Assembly: GCA_022925895.1 (NCBI GenBank)
Contig: JAKSYS010000368.1
Location: forward strand, 1 to 60,521
Direction of reading: 5' to 3'
DNA from: Fragilaria crotonensis
Taxonomy: Eukaryota; Bacillariophyta; Fragilariophyceae; Fragilariales; Fragilariaceae
Length of the DNA: 60,521 nucleotides
In this document: piece by piece, positions 31,950 to 43,054 of the stretch
Layout: each line of letters begins with the position of its first letter
Numbering within the stretch: the stretch's first letter is position 1
The notes under the pieces: generated by a model
The model's database searches: none
What the model saw: the letters and a program-made list of their open reading frames with translations, nothing else
Told to the model about the DNA's origin: nothing
Made by a program: the position numbers and the translations under genes

Positions 31950-33553
31950 ATGGGCGAAGTCGTCGTTGTGCAGGGAACTGCAGTTCAAGGAACGGTCTTG
32001 GGAGGAGATTCATCTCCCCATTCCGCCCCTACGTACGATGCGAACTTTTCGAAAGGAGAGAAGCAAGAGACAAAGTGTCGTGACCCAATCTTCGCTTTCC
32101 TCCTCTACGCGAATGTTATCGCAATTGCTGTTGTTGTCGTCATTTATCAGAAGGAGGCACTTGCTGTTGTTGGTTCGAACTCAAGCTCGGGGAAGACTTC
32201 TCTGGTTACGTCTATGCTGGGTTGATCTGCAGTGCTTTCGCTATGATTTTCTCAGGATTGATGCTCGTGGTCATGATGTGGATTCCTTCTTTTTGATCAA
32301 GACCGCTCTTATCTTTGTCGTGGTGTTGAGTGGTCTTTGGGCCGCCTACGGATTTATCATTGGAGCTTACGTTATGGGTATCTTTGGAGCCATTTTCTTC
32401 CTACTTGGGGTTTGCTACGCGCGTGCTGTGTGGCCTCGCATTCCCTTTGCCACGGCCAATTTGGTGACAGGATGCACTGCCATTCGCGGGAATTGTGGCG
32501 TCATCTTCACTTCCTTCCTCTTTGAAGCCTTGGCCTTTGGATGGACCATTCTCTGGTGCTTGGCGTGCTTTGGAACCTTTTCTAGCACGTACTCATGCTC
32601 AACTGTCAACGGCAACGAGGTTTGCACGTCCGTTAACTACGGATACCTGTTCCTACTCTTGCTTTCCTTTTTCTTTACCCATCAAGTTATCCAGAATACG
32701 GTGCACGTCATTGTTGCTGGTACGGTTGGCTCGTGGTGGTTCTCTCCAGAGGACTCTGGCTGTTGCTCAGCTGGAATCCTGGGCTCGACGATTCGGTACG
32801 ACGTTTTCTTTTGTGTGAAAATATTAATGTTGCTGTCATGGTCCCTCACTAACTCAGTACTTGGTATCGTTTTCGACTCGCAGTGCCTTGACTACGTCGT
32901 TTGGTTCTATTTGTTTTGGTTCCCTCATTGTAGCCATTATTCAAGCTCTTAAATCCCTGGCCCAACAGGCTCGTCAAAACGGAGACAACGCAATTTTGGC
33001 ATGCATTGCAGAATGCATCCTTGGTTGCCTTCAAAGTCTTGTGGAATACTTCAACAAGTGGGCCTTCATTTATGTTGGCTTGTACGGATACAGTTACCTT
33101 GAGGCTGGAAAGAATGTCATCACTTTGTTCAAGAACCGCGGTTGGGATGCTATCATCGCTGATGATCTCATTGGAAATGTCTTGTTTCTCGTTTCCATCA
33201 TTGTCGGTGGTTTGACCGGTGTCGTTGGAATCATTGTGCAGACCACAAGCCCCCTTTTCGACAACGCCCCAGGAAATCAGACTGCCATTGCGTTTGGGTG
33301 AGTTTAATTTTTTTCGTTCCCTCACGCGTTCTGACTACGATGCTAAGCTCACACTCCCTTACCTTGGATCAACAGACTTGGCTTCATCGTTGGACTCGTT
33401 CTTTGCAGCATTTTCTTGGGATCAATCGCGTCCGCCGTCAATGCAGTGATTGTTTTGTTCGCCGAGGCTCCAGCTGAATTCCAACAGAACTACCCTGAAC
33501 TCTCCAACCAAATGAGAACTGCCTGGTCGGATGCCTTCCCAGGAAGTGTCTAG
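31950..33553 (+). CDS. Choline transporter-like (CTL/SLC44) membrane protein
   Basis: Three exons: 31950-32795, 32884-33297 and 33376-33553, with GT-AG introns at 32796-32883 and 33298-33375. A hydrophilic N-terminus (MGEVVVVQGTAVQG) precedes about ten hydrophobic helices. The family signature spans the first splice junction: after TIR, exon 2 continues ALTTSFGSICFGSLIVAIIQ, typical of the CTL/Pns1 domain. The protein ends AWSDAFPGSV. Two one-base losses break exon 1: in a G run near 32195 (SSG-EDFSGYVYAG) and in a T run near 32296 (WIPSF-LIKTALIF). Both sides are conserved, so assembly error is likely. Predicted plasma-membrane or organellar transporter; the substrate is not shown by the sequence. 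Confidence 0.85.
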
Positions 33554-33773
33554 AGTAGCTGGAGTTGACGAGACAAAGATGTGTGTGGTGGCCGTAGTTA
33601 AAAATTAGTTCAGAGTGGTTTCAATATAAACAAAGTGTTCAGAATGCAGGAGATACGTCGTTGAGATATCTGATTATCATGGCGCCTCAGTGTCTGAACC
33701 TAACGTTTGTCGTAGGCTGACTTCTTTGCGAGGGCGAGCTTGCCATCTAGGAATAAGCGCTTTCGATGGTGAA

Positions 33774-35165
33774 CTAGAAGAATCGCTCAACGACAATGCT
33801 TTCTTTCAAACGGAGCCCCGGGGCCCCGGGAACGGACGATTCCGCAGGTGAAGAAGCAGCATCGGTAACCTCGGGGATTTTGCTCTCTTCAATGGTGAGG
33901 CACTGGCTGTCGAGGCACGTGCTGGGAGAGCTTGACCTGCCGGAAAGTAACGATTCCGCAGGTGAAGAAGCAGAATCTGCAATATCAGGGACCAAGCTCG
34001 AATCTATAGCGCGGCAACTCATTTCGAGGCCTGTGCTATCTTCCACCGCTTGCGCTTCGATACCCCTGTCAAGGTAAGACTGACTCAAACTCCTCTGGCT
34101 CCCTGCATTCGTTAGGTCCCATGCCAACGGTTTACGATGGGTGCGAAGTCGCCTATCTTCATAAAAGTGTGCGGTGGGGAGACTTCCGGTGGGTGCGGAT
34201 TGCTGACCTCTTTCGACCTCCTCCCTTGTCTTCCCGTAATGGTGGACAAAATACATCTTCGGAACGAAGATGAGTGTCAGGACACCCAAGCATGTAAATA
34301 AAATCATGCATGTCACTACCAAGTACACAACCTGCGGCTTGTCAGAAACCAGAAAGACAATCGGCACGCCGATAAAACAAGTTTGCAGCATGCCAATCAT
34401 GATAATGGCAATGTATTTGGATTCACTGAATTCACTTTGTATCGACCGCGCAATGTACGCTTGGATGTTGGCGATCACAAGGAGTCCACCATTAATGAGC
34501 GACAAGATAACCACGTAAGGGACTGCACCTTGGGAAGAGCAAGATCCGTAGGTCGAAATAATCCGATTCCAATCGTCATTGCCTGGATGCGGTTTTCGAG
34601 AGTATTCTAGGGGGGCTAGGGCTGTCCATACACCGAGTATGAGAATGTTTGCAGCCAGAATACATACGACGGGCACAATGACATCCTTTTCGGGAACCTC
34701 CTGTCGAACAAAACGGCGATTTGCGTGAAAGAGCTTGTTTACCCTCCATGTCTTTGAAAACAAGGCAGAGAAAGTAGTTGCAAAGCCAATACATAAAAGC
34801 CACGGAAAAGCCATGCACGCAAGATTGCAGACGTCTTTGGTATAACCTGAATCATCCACCGAGAGAGGGATAATGGAACTAACCATGATGACGACCCCGA
34901 AGCCGATTAAGACCAGGAAAAGAGGTTGTGAAGCCTTGACCACTCGTCTCTTGCGATGCACCCCCATGAACAAAACAAAAGTCACAGCCAAGATGTAAGT
35001 GATTCCCACACCAACATATCCGAGGTATTTTAGGTTTCCAATGAGATTCTCATTGACGACAACTGGGGGAAGTGCTAGCGGAATCCTTACAACCTCCAAG
35101 AGAGAGGTTGTAAAGATTTCTTGTGGACGCGACCTGCCAGTAGCCAATTCCAATAACAACCTGAT
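33774..35165 (-). CDS. Class C GPCR-like 7TM protein, 5'-incomplete
   Basis: An open frame of about 463 codons with seven hydrophobic helices and class C (GABA-B/metabotropic, 7tm_3) features: PLFLVLIGFGVVIMVSS, CNLACMAFPWLLCIGFATTF, SALFSKTWRVNKLF, and FVPKMYFV after TM7. The cytoplasmic tail contains a tandem duplication (SASSPAES ... AASSPAES). No ATG precedes the helices. The frame opens at a TTG beside a plausible acceptor AG (about 35165), so the ligand-binding ectodomain expected upstream on other exons is missing or unrecognised. A G-rich foldback lies exactly there. It converges on the CTL gene with a 220-bp gap. No internal frame breaks. Confidence 0.8.
   Translation of the reverse strand: MRLLLELATGRSRPQEIFTTSLLEVVRIPLALPPVVVNENLIGNLKYLGYVGVGITYILAVTFVLFMGVHRKRRVVKASQPLFLVLIGFGVVIMVSSIIPLSVDDSGYTKDVCNLACMAFPWLLCIGFATTFSALFSKTWRVNKLFHANRRFVRQEVPEKDVIVPVVCILAANILILGVWTALAPLEYSRKPHPGNDDWNRIISTYGSCSSQGAVPYVVILSLINGGLLVIANIQAYIARSIQSEFSESKYIAIIMIGMLQTCFIGVPIVFLVSDKPQVVYLVVTCMILFTCLGVLTLIFVPKMYFVHHYGKTREEVERGQQSAPTGSLPTAHFYEDRRLRTHRKPLAWDLTNAGSQRSLSQSYLDRGIEAQAVEDSTGLEMSCRAIDSSLVPDIADSASSPAESLLSGRSSSPSTCLDSQCLTIEESKIPEVTDAASSPAESSVPGAPGLRLKESIVVERFF
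33825..33842. repeat. GC-only palindrome in GPCR tail
   Basis: The run GCCCCGGGGCCCCGGG within the 3' part of the GPCR gene is a nested palindrome of C4G4 blocks. It encodes the PGAPG part of the tail. Confidence 0.6.
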
Positions 35166-35410
35166 TCAAACCCAGCCCACCCAAACCCACGGCCCACCCA
35201 AACCCATTGGGTTAAGGGTGGGTTTTGAGTGAGCTCAGGATTTCATGGGTGGGTCTGGGTGGGCCGGCAAATCATAGCAAAAAATGACTGTAGATGTTTG
35301 CTACCGGTAGTAGTAGAGCCATCTAGTCCAGTACTAACTACTGGGTTTGGGTGGGTTTGGGTAGGTCTTGGTAGATCGTATGGGTTCTGGGTGGGTTTGG
35401 GCTGGTACTT
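35162..35410. repeat. G-rich/C-rich foldback (GGGTTTGGGTG motifs)
   Basis: The left arm (35167-35205) repeats CCCACCCAAACCCA. The right arm (35340-35405) repeats TGGGTTTGGGTGGGTTTGGG and GGGTGGGTTTGGGC. About 130 bp lie between, including CTACCGGTAG at 35301-35310. The arms could pair as an imperfect hairpin, and each G-rich strand has at least four GGG runs and could form a G-quadruplex. Possibly a foldback/MITE-like element. Confidence 0.6.
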
Positions 35411-36110
35411 CCGTGAGCGTAGCTTTACGTGGGTACCCATGGGTTTGATATTTTCAGAAATTCCCGTCTCTGCAGTGCAGCTCCGGGCGGCTTGTAACCC
35501 GGCATCACTTGAAGGCACTTTTCTCAGCTGTATCAAATATCCAGTCACCCTACGACATACGATGGGGACGTATGATATTTCTTCCGCAAAAACTATTTGC
35601 GGCAATCCAAGCACCCTCTACTCGCACTACATAAGACCAGAGTACGAGTACCGGTACCTTTTGTTGAGTCATTTCTCAGTATCCAATGTAATCGAGAACG
35701 CACGTACAAGTTCTGACTCTCTCCGAAGGTCATTCGTCATTCAGATCCGAGTCGAAACCACCTGAGTGACGATTTTTGACGTCAGCATGTGGAGTCCATA
35801 CACAAAGATTGCGTAGAAAATTAATTCCACGCGTAGCTAATAGACGATGGGAATCTTACATTATGTGTGCATCACATTCCCGTTGCGATTGTTCTGTTGG
35901 CGTCAACGGCATACACATGCACTCGAATATGTTCCTACCTGGTGTGCATACCTGCGTGTGGTATACAAGTATGTCATACTCACCTGTACGCACACGTCGT
36001 ACACAAAGAGAGAATGATGTTCGTAACTTGTCTTCAGGGTACAAGTATTGTACTACAGTATAAAGTATTCCCAGTGGCCCATAGTATCATATCATATAGG
36101 AAATACCTGG
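35411..36110. other. Intergenic DNA
   Basis: About 700 bp. A minus-strand frame over 35243-35614 is partly protein-like (SDAGLQAARSCTAETG) and could be a remnant GPCR exon, but I cannot confirm it. The remainder is GTAC/CATAC-rich, with no gene. Confidence 0.4.
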
Positions 36111-36598
36111 TACCAGTTTAAACCCAGTACCTGGACTAGAAAAACTATTCGCGTATTTGTCACACTCATATACTAATTTTTAAAGGCTGGATACAATAGA
36201 CTGCATGTTGGCAATGCTTTTGAGAGAAGTTTGGGGCTGTGAGGATAGATATTGATGGAGATATGATGAGTCGAATTTTTTTTTCGTCGATTTTTTTAAG
36301 CATAGTACCTGGACGGTTCAGTCATGAGCGAAGCAAATCCAGTCCTTTTCCACAATGCGTTGATCCATTCCCCTTCTCATGCATGGATGTATTCATAAGC
36401 ATTGTATTAGCTATGTATCTGTCGTGTTAGAAATGAGATATCGTTTTGTTTAGGACTTCAAATTCCCGTTGATGCTCATGCCAGAATTTTTGCAGTCGTT
36501 CGTAGGAAAAGTCCCGTTTGCACAAAATCTTCATTCGAGCACAAGCAACAATCATAAAATCAGTCCATTGACTTTCAAATGCTCTTTTGATTGTTAAT

Positions 36599-39500
36599 CT
36601 AGACTGTTGTTGTTGGGACGGCAGGAAGAGTGTGCTCCCTGCGAGGTATGTAGGTGGTCCAACTGTTGGGAAGTGTTGCCAGTTTCGCCAGAATGTCTTC
36701 CTTCTTTTTCAAGTCCTTCAGTAGGAACTCGACCTTCGCCTCAGGGAGCACCCACCTGATCACGTCACCCCAATCCTTGTCGTTCATGGAGTGGCTATCG
36801 AATTCGAACTTTGCCAATGCAATCTGAGCCTTCTCCAGAGCTTTCAGTTGAGCCTCACTTTTCTTGTTCGCAACCTTTGTCCTCGCAGTCTCATTCAACT
36901 CGAGCTGCATCTTCTGAGCTCTAATGGTGACGCCTGCGTTGCCGATTCTTGACTGACAGTGGTTCCATTGCCCAGCGACGGAGAAGGCTTTTCCATTCTC
37001 GACCAACTCCTCCGCCTGCTTGTCCTCGGTTTCTGCTCTGATAACATGAGCAGCCGTCGGTATTTCAAGTCAAAAATTCCAGCGTTAAATCCGTCTCCCT
37101 CAAACGAGTCAACAAGTAAATCATACCTTCGTTGTAAGTTCTCGAGTTGCTCATCTGCCTTTCGCTGTCCCAACTCCTTCCTCACTTTCTTGTCCTTCAA
37201 ACAGTTCCTAGTAAATGGCACGAAGCCCACCTTCGCCCACGATCTCAGAATCTTCTCCTCAGTGAAGATCGAATCAAATGGTTTGTTGCGAGGTTCGTCG
37301 TCAGGCGTGCCGTTGACAACTGTTGCCAAGTCATTGAAGTCAAGGTTCAAAACAGCTGGTGGAACCTTGCCATTCCGTCTGGCGAGGCCTCGGCTCAACT
37401 TCTGTTGAACCACCTTCTCGCCACGTGCATACGTTGATGATTTGAAAGGACCGTACAGAGCGTCCATTTCCTGCTGTACACGCATTAGGTAAGTGTGAAT
37501 CAACCTTCAAGGCCCTGCTCGGTTTGCTGCAGGTTTATCGCAAGACTCCTCGAACGACGATGTCAAGATGGAACGAAGCGATCGCGAGCAAGATGGATGT
37601 CGTGCGAGGCGAGTGAAGGTGACGTGTGTATGGAGGTCTTTATCAAAGCACAAACGATCCTCTTTACCTTCACGATCCGAGACCGGCAAGGTGCAGTTGA
37701 GGTAAATGTTTTACTAAGATGAAGTTGTGAGCGGAGTCCGAGAGGTACTTCGCTGTTAATACTATGTTGTAGTATTCATAATACGTACATGTACGTGAGT
37801 CACAGTAAAGCATAAGTGTGACTCAGACACGCACCTCAGATATAGATACGCATACTGTACGGGTTGGCAACGGTACAGCGATCAGGGTATTCGGTATGCA
37901 CGAACAGTAAGCCCAACAAGATGATGAGTCCGCGTTCAAAGAACTGTTCTCGCTTTAAAAGGATCGCCTCTGACGACACAATTCTTCCAGGCCCAGCATC
38001 AACTTTGAGGATAACAGGACCTTGATTTAGCTTGCCAGTTACCGGATCAAACACAGCTGTCTTATGCATGTTCGGATACAGCGGCACTATCACCTTCTCG
38101 ATATAATCGTTGAGCAACGAATCGTCCATGGATCCTCTCGGGCGAACTGCGTAAAGCTGCCTGATTCTATGATGGTTGGACAGCCAAATCTCCCAGTCAC
38201 CAACGGCAGTCCCTCAAGCCACTCAACCTTGACTCGGAAGTTCTCCCACAACTTCGCACTGGAATCAAATATGTAGAATGGTGGCAGGGCCTCTCCTGCT
38301 GCGTTGGTTGCGTACGCTCCAGTGACGTGCCTTGCTGACTTCACGCCTCGTGCGGCGCCACGTTGGAATGCAGGGTTATGATAAGACACTGCACGCGGTC
38401 CGCCTCTGTCCCCAGTGATACTTAGGTCGTGGTGAGTTTCGTCCATATTTATGATACGCCGTTCAGTGTCTTTGCGAAACAAAACCTCTGACACCATTGC
38501 TCCTTTCTCATCCAGGACTTCCTCATCAATAACTAAACCAGTGTTGATCAAGTCCTGTTTCGCATCGTCAAACCACTGGTTCAGATTGTCATGTGTCGTC
38601 CATTGTGCTCTCGCATCCTCAACCGTGAGCTTTGTCGCAGCTTGGAGCGATTCTGGGAATACCTTTCGGACTTTCCGCCATACTCCTTCAACAGTGTACC
38701 TCGCCTCGTGCTCTGTACCAAGGATTGAGGCTCCAATCAAGCGCTTGAAGTCTTTTCCCTTTAACTCGCCATCTCCGACTTGACTGACCTCCGCATGCGT
38801 TGCCACCAACTGTAAGAACTTGCCTGGGATATTCGGTTCGGGACCCCTTGACGGTGGACTCATTCCAGCACGACCATCCTTTGCCGCTTGGTACACAGTG
38901 CTTCTTGCCAAGCGCTTCGCCCCGTCCAGCTTGAAGTCTTGATTGAGCCTGTTGCAAATGGTATTGACTGGTTCACCTCGAGCATTCGCTACAACGAGGT
39001 TGGTTGCATCCTTGAATGCTTTCTTGTACCTGCCATCATAGTCAAGCTTGACTCTCTTCGCGTCAAGTCTAGCAATACTTGCTTGTCTTGAAGATTGTCG
39101 CGATTTCTTCGTCGTGATTGTTGTGTCGGAGCCTCCTTCTGCCAATGAAGAATTGATTGTTGTGATGGTGACTGGTGATATGTCGTCCCGAGAGGTTGTA
39201 GTGCCATTGTCTGGAATTTCTATAATCAACCCAAGTTTCTGCTCTTTCTTCTCGCATTCTCTCCTGATTTCTTTATTGTACATTCCGTTCTTCCTTGCTA
39301 CCTTGATGCGAGTACACTGTACTGTTTGGTACTTTCCCATGCAATCCACAACCCCGAAGTGCCATATCAACCGTGATACCATTGACAACCACCTGCGGTG
39401 ATGTTGTCGGAATGAGATGCGATTTATTTCGTTAGTATGAAATTGCTGTAGGACCAAAATATAATTGTACGACGAATTTAATTATCACCCCAGCCATTTT

Positions 39501-39729
39501 GCAATTCACAATGGCAACTTGTCGGAGCCGGTCTAAATGAAAAACGCACCAACTTGACCACATCTTCGACAGTGTACTGGATTGTCGGTCTACCATTATT
39601 TACTTGTGCCACTGCAGTAGCGGTCTGACCTTTCTTTCTTTTCGTTGACATGTTCCAGTAATGAGCATTGAAATTACGAAGTAAAATGTCATGCGCCAAA
39701 AAAAAAGATAATTTTTTCGGCCGCGCCAT
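36599..39729 (-). pseudogene. DDE (pogo/DDE_1-like) transposase, disrupted
   Basis: It starts MARPKKLSFFLAHDILLRN at 39729. The main frame to 38090 contains a helix-turn-helix-like region (NTICNRLNQDFKLDGAKRL) and the first catalytic Asp in RRIINMDETHHDLS. The next frame (38129-37910) has VILKVDAGPGR (second Asp) and GLIILLGL. After the solo LTR the protein resumes with LPNA and QQEMDALYGPFKSSTY (third acidic residue), then a Lys/Glu-rich coiled-coil tail to 36599. One-base frame changes occur near 38110, 37480 and 36960. The LTR insertion separates the second and third catalytic residues, so the copy cannot encode an active enzyme as it stands. Confidence 0.75.
37494..37906. mobile_element. 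Solo LTR (413 bp) nested in transposase gene
   Basis: The insert starts TGTGAATC, ends CGAACA, and is flanked by the 5-bp duplication GTAAG (37489-37493 and 37907-37911). Removing it and one GTAAG restores the conserved transposase reading LLGLPNA. TG...CA ends plus a 5-bp duplication fit a solo LTR left by recombination of an LTR retrotransposon. It is unrelated to the CoDi LTR at 4.8 kb. On the plus strand its edges happen to look like intron borders (GTAAGTG...ACAG). Confidence 0.75.
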
Positions 39730-39922
39730 CGTCTTCGGTACACCTTCTCAGCAAGATCGACCTACGGTACCCCCCTATGATTCGGGGTTTAGTACAACTC
39801 TCAACTGGGTGATATCATGGATCTTCGTGTACGAATAGATCGTTTTAACTCGTTTCTCAATTAGTCCAGGTACTCGTCGTAATTTAGTTCGTCCAGGTAC
39901 AAGTACTGGGTTTAAACTGGTA

Positions 39923-40748
39923 CTCCCTCCATAGTACATACCCGAGTTCAATATACAGTACGTCTTACTTGGAACCCTACATTTGCTGTACATCCACTAA
40001 CTGTACTGGAGACTACGCAGGTCTACATCTACTACTACACTGGAGTACTCAGGCAGCCTGGTACAGTACTCCGGCATTACCGTCGAGAGATTTGTCGATA
40101 TGGTATTGATGCAATAGTACACCGGTGTTGTTGTCATCCTCCTCAGAAGAATGATAAGATTATCAATCAAAAGCAGAGAGCTTCAATCCCATTTCCACAA
40201 ATAATGACTACAATTACTACATGTTCTGTAAATGCACAGATTGGAAAGCAAAAAAGAAGTGAACTACAGAGATATTACAAGCAGATTGTCAGCTGGGGTC
40301 CATGGTCCCAAATTACCTTTTATTGGAATTGTGAATCCAATTGTGTGCAGAACTCGGTTCCGTAGAAATGTACGTATCAGTATTCTTGTACAGGGACTCT
40401 CGTGGCTGTCAAATTTGAATATGGGCGCGGCTCAATGGCCCACACAACGATTCAAACGGCACCTAATGCAGTAGGTAAAACTCCATACAACGTGTGTATC
40501 CCTAGTATGACATTTCAATATTCAAGCTATATAAATAGAGGATTATATGTGCCCATGTTTCAGTTTCATAACCAAAATTCCCTTGATAAAACATTCCGTG
40601 ATATCTTGCTGACGTCAAAATTCGTCATCCAGGTGGTTTCGACCCTGATCTCAATATGGACACAATACAGATTTTCACAGGTGAGCCGTTACAATTGCGA
40701 TCGGTAGTCCATTTTATTTTATGTGTTTATTGCTGCTCAGGCCAATGC
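39923..40748. other. Intergenic DNA
   Basis: About 830 bp between the mariner-like element and the EGF gene. GTAC-rich to 40130, then AT-rich. No supported gene. Confidence 0.5.
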
Positions 40749-42655
40749 TTAAGCTACAATAGCCAGTATTGCCAAGGCAGCCATGACGCCCGTGACAATA
40801 ATAACATTCGAATTCGCCTGGCTCATGTAGTCTTTTGGCAAATCGCCATTGTTCACCCCGTCTATATCAGCTATCTGCATCTTTAACTCGCAGCGTCTGG
40901 AAAACGAGAAGGATGATGTAAGTTGGCGATTTTGCTGCGATCACAAAATCTAGAAGAGCAAAACCAACGTACGGTCCTCGGAAAGGCTCTGGGCAATCGC
41001 AGCCGCCATTGTGACAGACTCCATTGTTGACGCAAAACACTCCACTTTCCGCATCACACTCGACCGTGGCCTTGTACTGACAATATTCACCAGCCGTCGA
41101 AACCCCTGCAGAATCTTGACTGGCATCACAATCACACTCACTATCGCCTCCATCATCATCAACGCACTCACTTCCGTGAAAGCAGACATGTTGTTTGTCA
41201 GCACAAACTTGTACGACATGCTCACAAAGATCCCCAGTGTAACCAGTAGCGCAGACGCAGTGTTCAAGACTAGTAGAAAAGGTGTTGTTGATCAAGTGAC
41301 CGATATCGGCAATGTGCGTCAGCATCCCATAATCCTTGCGCCCCTCCGCGCAAAATCCTCCATTCTGACAGATGAGCGAGCACGTCTTGTACGATTCGGG
41401 TGCTTCCACACTATCGGCGAACTCGCAATGAGGACCGTGGTATCCTCCGGTGCATGCGCAGTTATAGAGACTGCGATGATGGAATGTTAAACGAGGCGTA
41501 CGACAACAAGAGTAAAACGAGAATTTCAGGTGGTGTGACTCACCCATCTCCAATCACGGTGCACGTCCCATTGTTCGTACAGAATTGGCGTCCATTCACG
41601 CCAGGCGACCACGCGCAGTATGAAGACGCCTGAACACCACATCCAATGCCGGCATAACTTTCGTCCAAGTTGACATTGCAGGCACATACAACTTCCTCGT
41701 TACCGCTATCGTCAATTGGGACGGTTTCACAAGTGCCAAACGCGCAATACATATTTTCAGCATCCCCGCACGTGCTGAATTTCTGCTCGCAATACTCACC
41801 GGCGAAGCCGTCAGGACACTGACAGTGTTCGAATCTAGTTGGCACATTAGGATCGAAGTCAGCATTGAGATAAATCTCCGAGTCTGTTGCATTTCGATAG
41901 CCAATTTGACAAGTCCCGCCATTTTGGCAATCCATCGAACAGATACCTAGATTGCCTTGGTCAAGTTGAGTTTTATGAAATTCGCAATGGTAGCCCGTGT
42001 ACTCGTCTGGGCAATTGCAGGAATCTTCGCCTTGAATACTAGTCGCCAAAGAGACGAATGTGAATATGATGATCGAGTCAATGATATGCCTTGACAGAGA
42101 GTTAACACGCAGTATCGAAACATGGTCAAGCACTTACAAGGAATCGACACAGCTTCCTCCGTTGATGCAAAACCGCATCGTCACTTCGTCGCAAACAACT
42201 GAGTCCGGCACCGCATCCGCACCTTTGGGATGATCTACAGGAGATGGTTTCTGACAATAAGCACCAAGATAGTTGATGCCATCGTTGTCCACTGCATTTC
42301 GGCAGTCACAGACATGTATCTCTTCGTCTGTTCCCTCCTCTATGCCGTCCACACAAACACCTCCATAGTAACACGCATGAGTCGAGTTTTCACATTTGTT
42401 AACTTGCGATGCGCAAAAGACATCAGTCCATCCCTCATCACATACGCAGGACTGCCCATCTACGTCTTTCACTTGAAGGAAGTCGAATGGCTCGCCATAT
42501 TCATCAGTCTGGGGTTGGTCGTTGAAGGTAGCGGTCTCGTTGGCACAGATGCCATTTTGGCAGTCCACCGTGCAGCCGTCGTCTCCGAAGACACCGTGAG
42601 CAACGAAGGCAACAACTAAGAATGCCCAGCGCATTAAGTTTGAAAGCTGTGCCAT
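40749..42655 (-). CDS. EGF-repeat type I membrane protein
   Basis: Four exons on the minus strand: 42655-42138, 42038-41544, 41470-40973 and 40896-40749, with GT-AG introns. The start MAQLSNLMRWAFLVVAFVA is a signal peptide. At least six Cys-rich EGF-like modules follow, each with the xCxNGGxC pattern (CQNGICANE, CINGGSC, CQNGGTC, CTNNGTC, CQNGGFC, CVNNGVCHNGGC) and C-x-C...C closures such as CNCPDEYTGYHCEF. The last exon ends in a single membrane helix (NVIIVTGVMAALAILAIVA), leaving almost no cytoplasmic tail. A cell-surface adhesion or wall-associated role is plausible but not shown. No frame breaks. An upstream in-frame ATG would spoil the signal peptide, so 42655 is chosen. Confidence 0.82.
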
Positions 42656-43015
42656 GATATCTGGAGGAAAGATAGTATCCAAGTACTTGAGTACACCAGG
42701 CACAAGAACAGTACAGGGTCACTTAGTAGCAAGGGGATATCGCGGTATCGCACGTTAGCCGACGGTAATCAAATCCGGATTGATGACTAGACTATGCGAC
42801 ACTTGCTTCAGTTGTTTGAACACAGCTGACAGCTACACAAGGATAAGAGGGTAAACGATGGAGGATTGTGGTGAGGAGGCCTCGACTTTGCGTGCAATAG
42901 TAGTATACCTACTGAGCAATTGATGCAGAGTTCAGAGTGATGTAACGTTGAGATGAAGACCTCATCGAATTCGCTTCTGTACGAGTACGGCACTCTAAAC
43001 TCTGAGAGCATCATT
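42656..43015. other. Intergenic DNA left of Harbinger element
   Basis: About 360 bp with no gene visible. It presumably holds the EGF gene promoter and ends at the TAA target site (43016-43018). Confidence 0.5.
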
Positions 43016-43018
43016 TAA

Positions 43019-43054
43019 GGGTGCGAATTAGCCGGATTTCGAATTGTACTTTTT
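43019..43054 (+). repeat. Left terminal inverted repeat of Harbinger element 1
   Basis: 36 bp, perfectly inverted at 46957-46992. Followed inward by GTACTTTT-type subterminal repeats up to about 43090. Confidence 0.92.

Larger units (their letters stand above)
36113..39920 (-). mobile_element. Tc1/mariner/pogo-type DNA transposon, degenerate
   Basis: The ends are inverted: 36113 onward reads CCAGTTTAAACCCAGTAC and the other end, read inward from 39920, gives the same 18 bases. Both are flanked by TA (36111-36112 and 39921-39922), the Tc1/mariner target duplication. Subterminal GTACCTGGAC motifs occur at about 36127 and 36306 and, inverted, twice near the right end (about 39865 and 39893). 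The interior carries a DDE transposase on the minus strand. A solo LTR has inserted into it. Confidence 0.8.

Noticed and set aside
35243-35614. 123-codon minus-strand frame as the missing GPCR ectodomain exon
   Set aside because: Half of it is the G-rich repeat translated. The other half has no recognisable ligand-binding motif, so it is noted but not called.
37489-37907. The 413-bp insert as a plus-strand spliceosomal intron
   Set aside because: The transposase is coded on the minus strand, where the borders are not GT-AG. TG...CA ends with an exact 5-bp duplication fit a solo LTR better.
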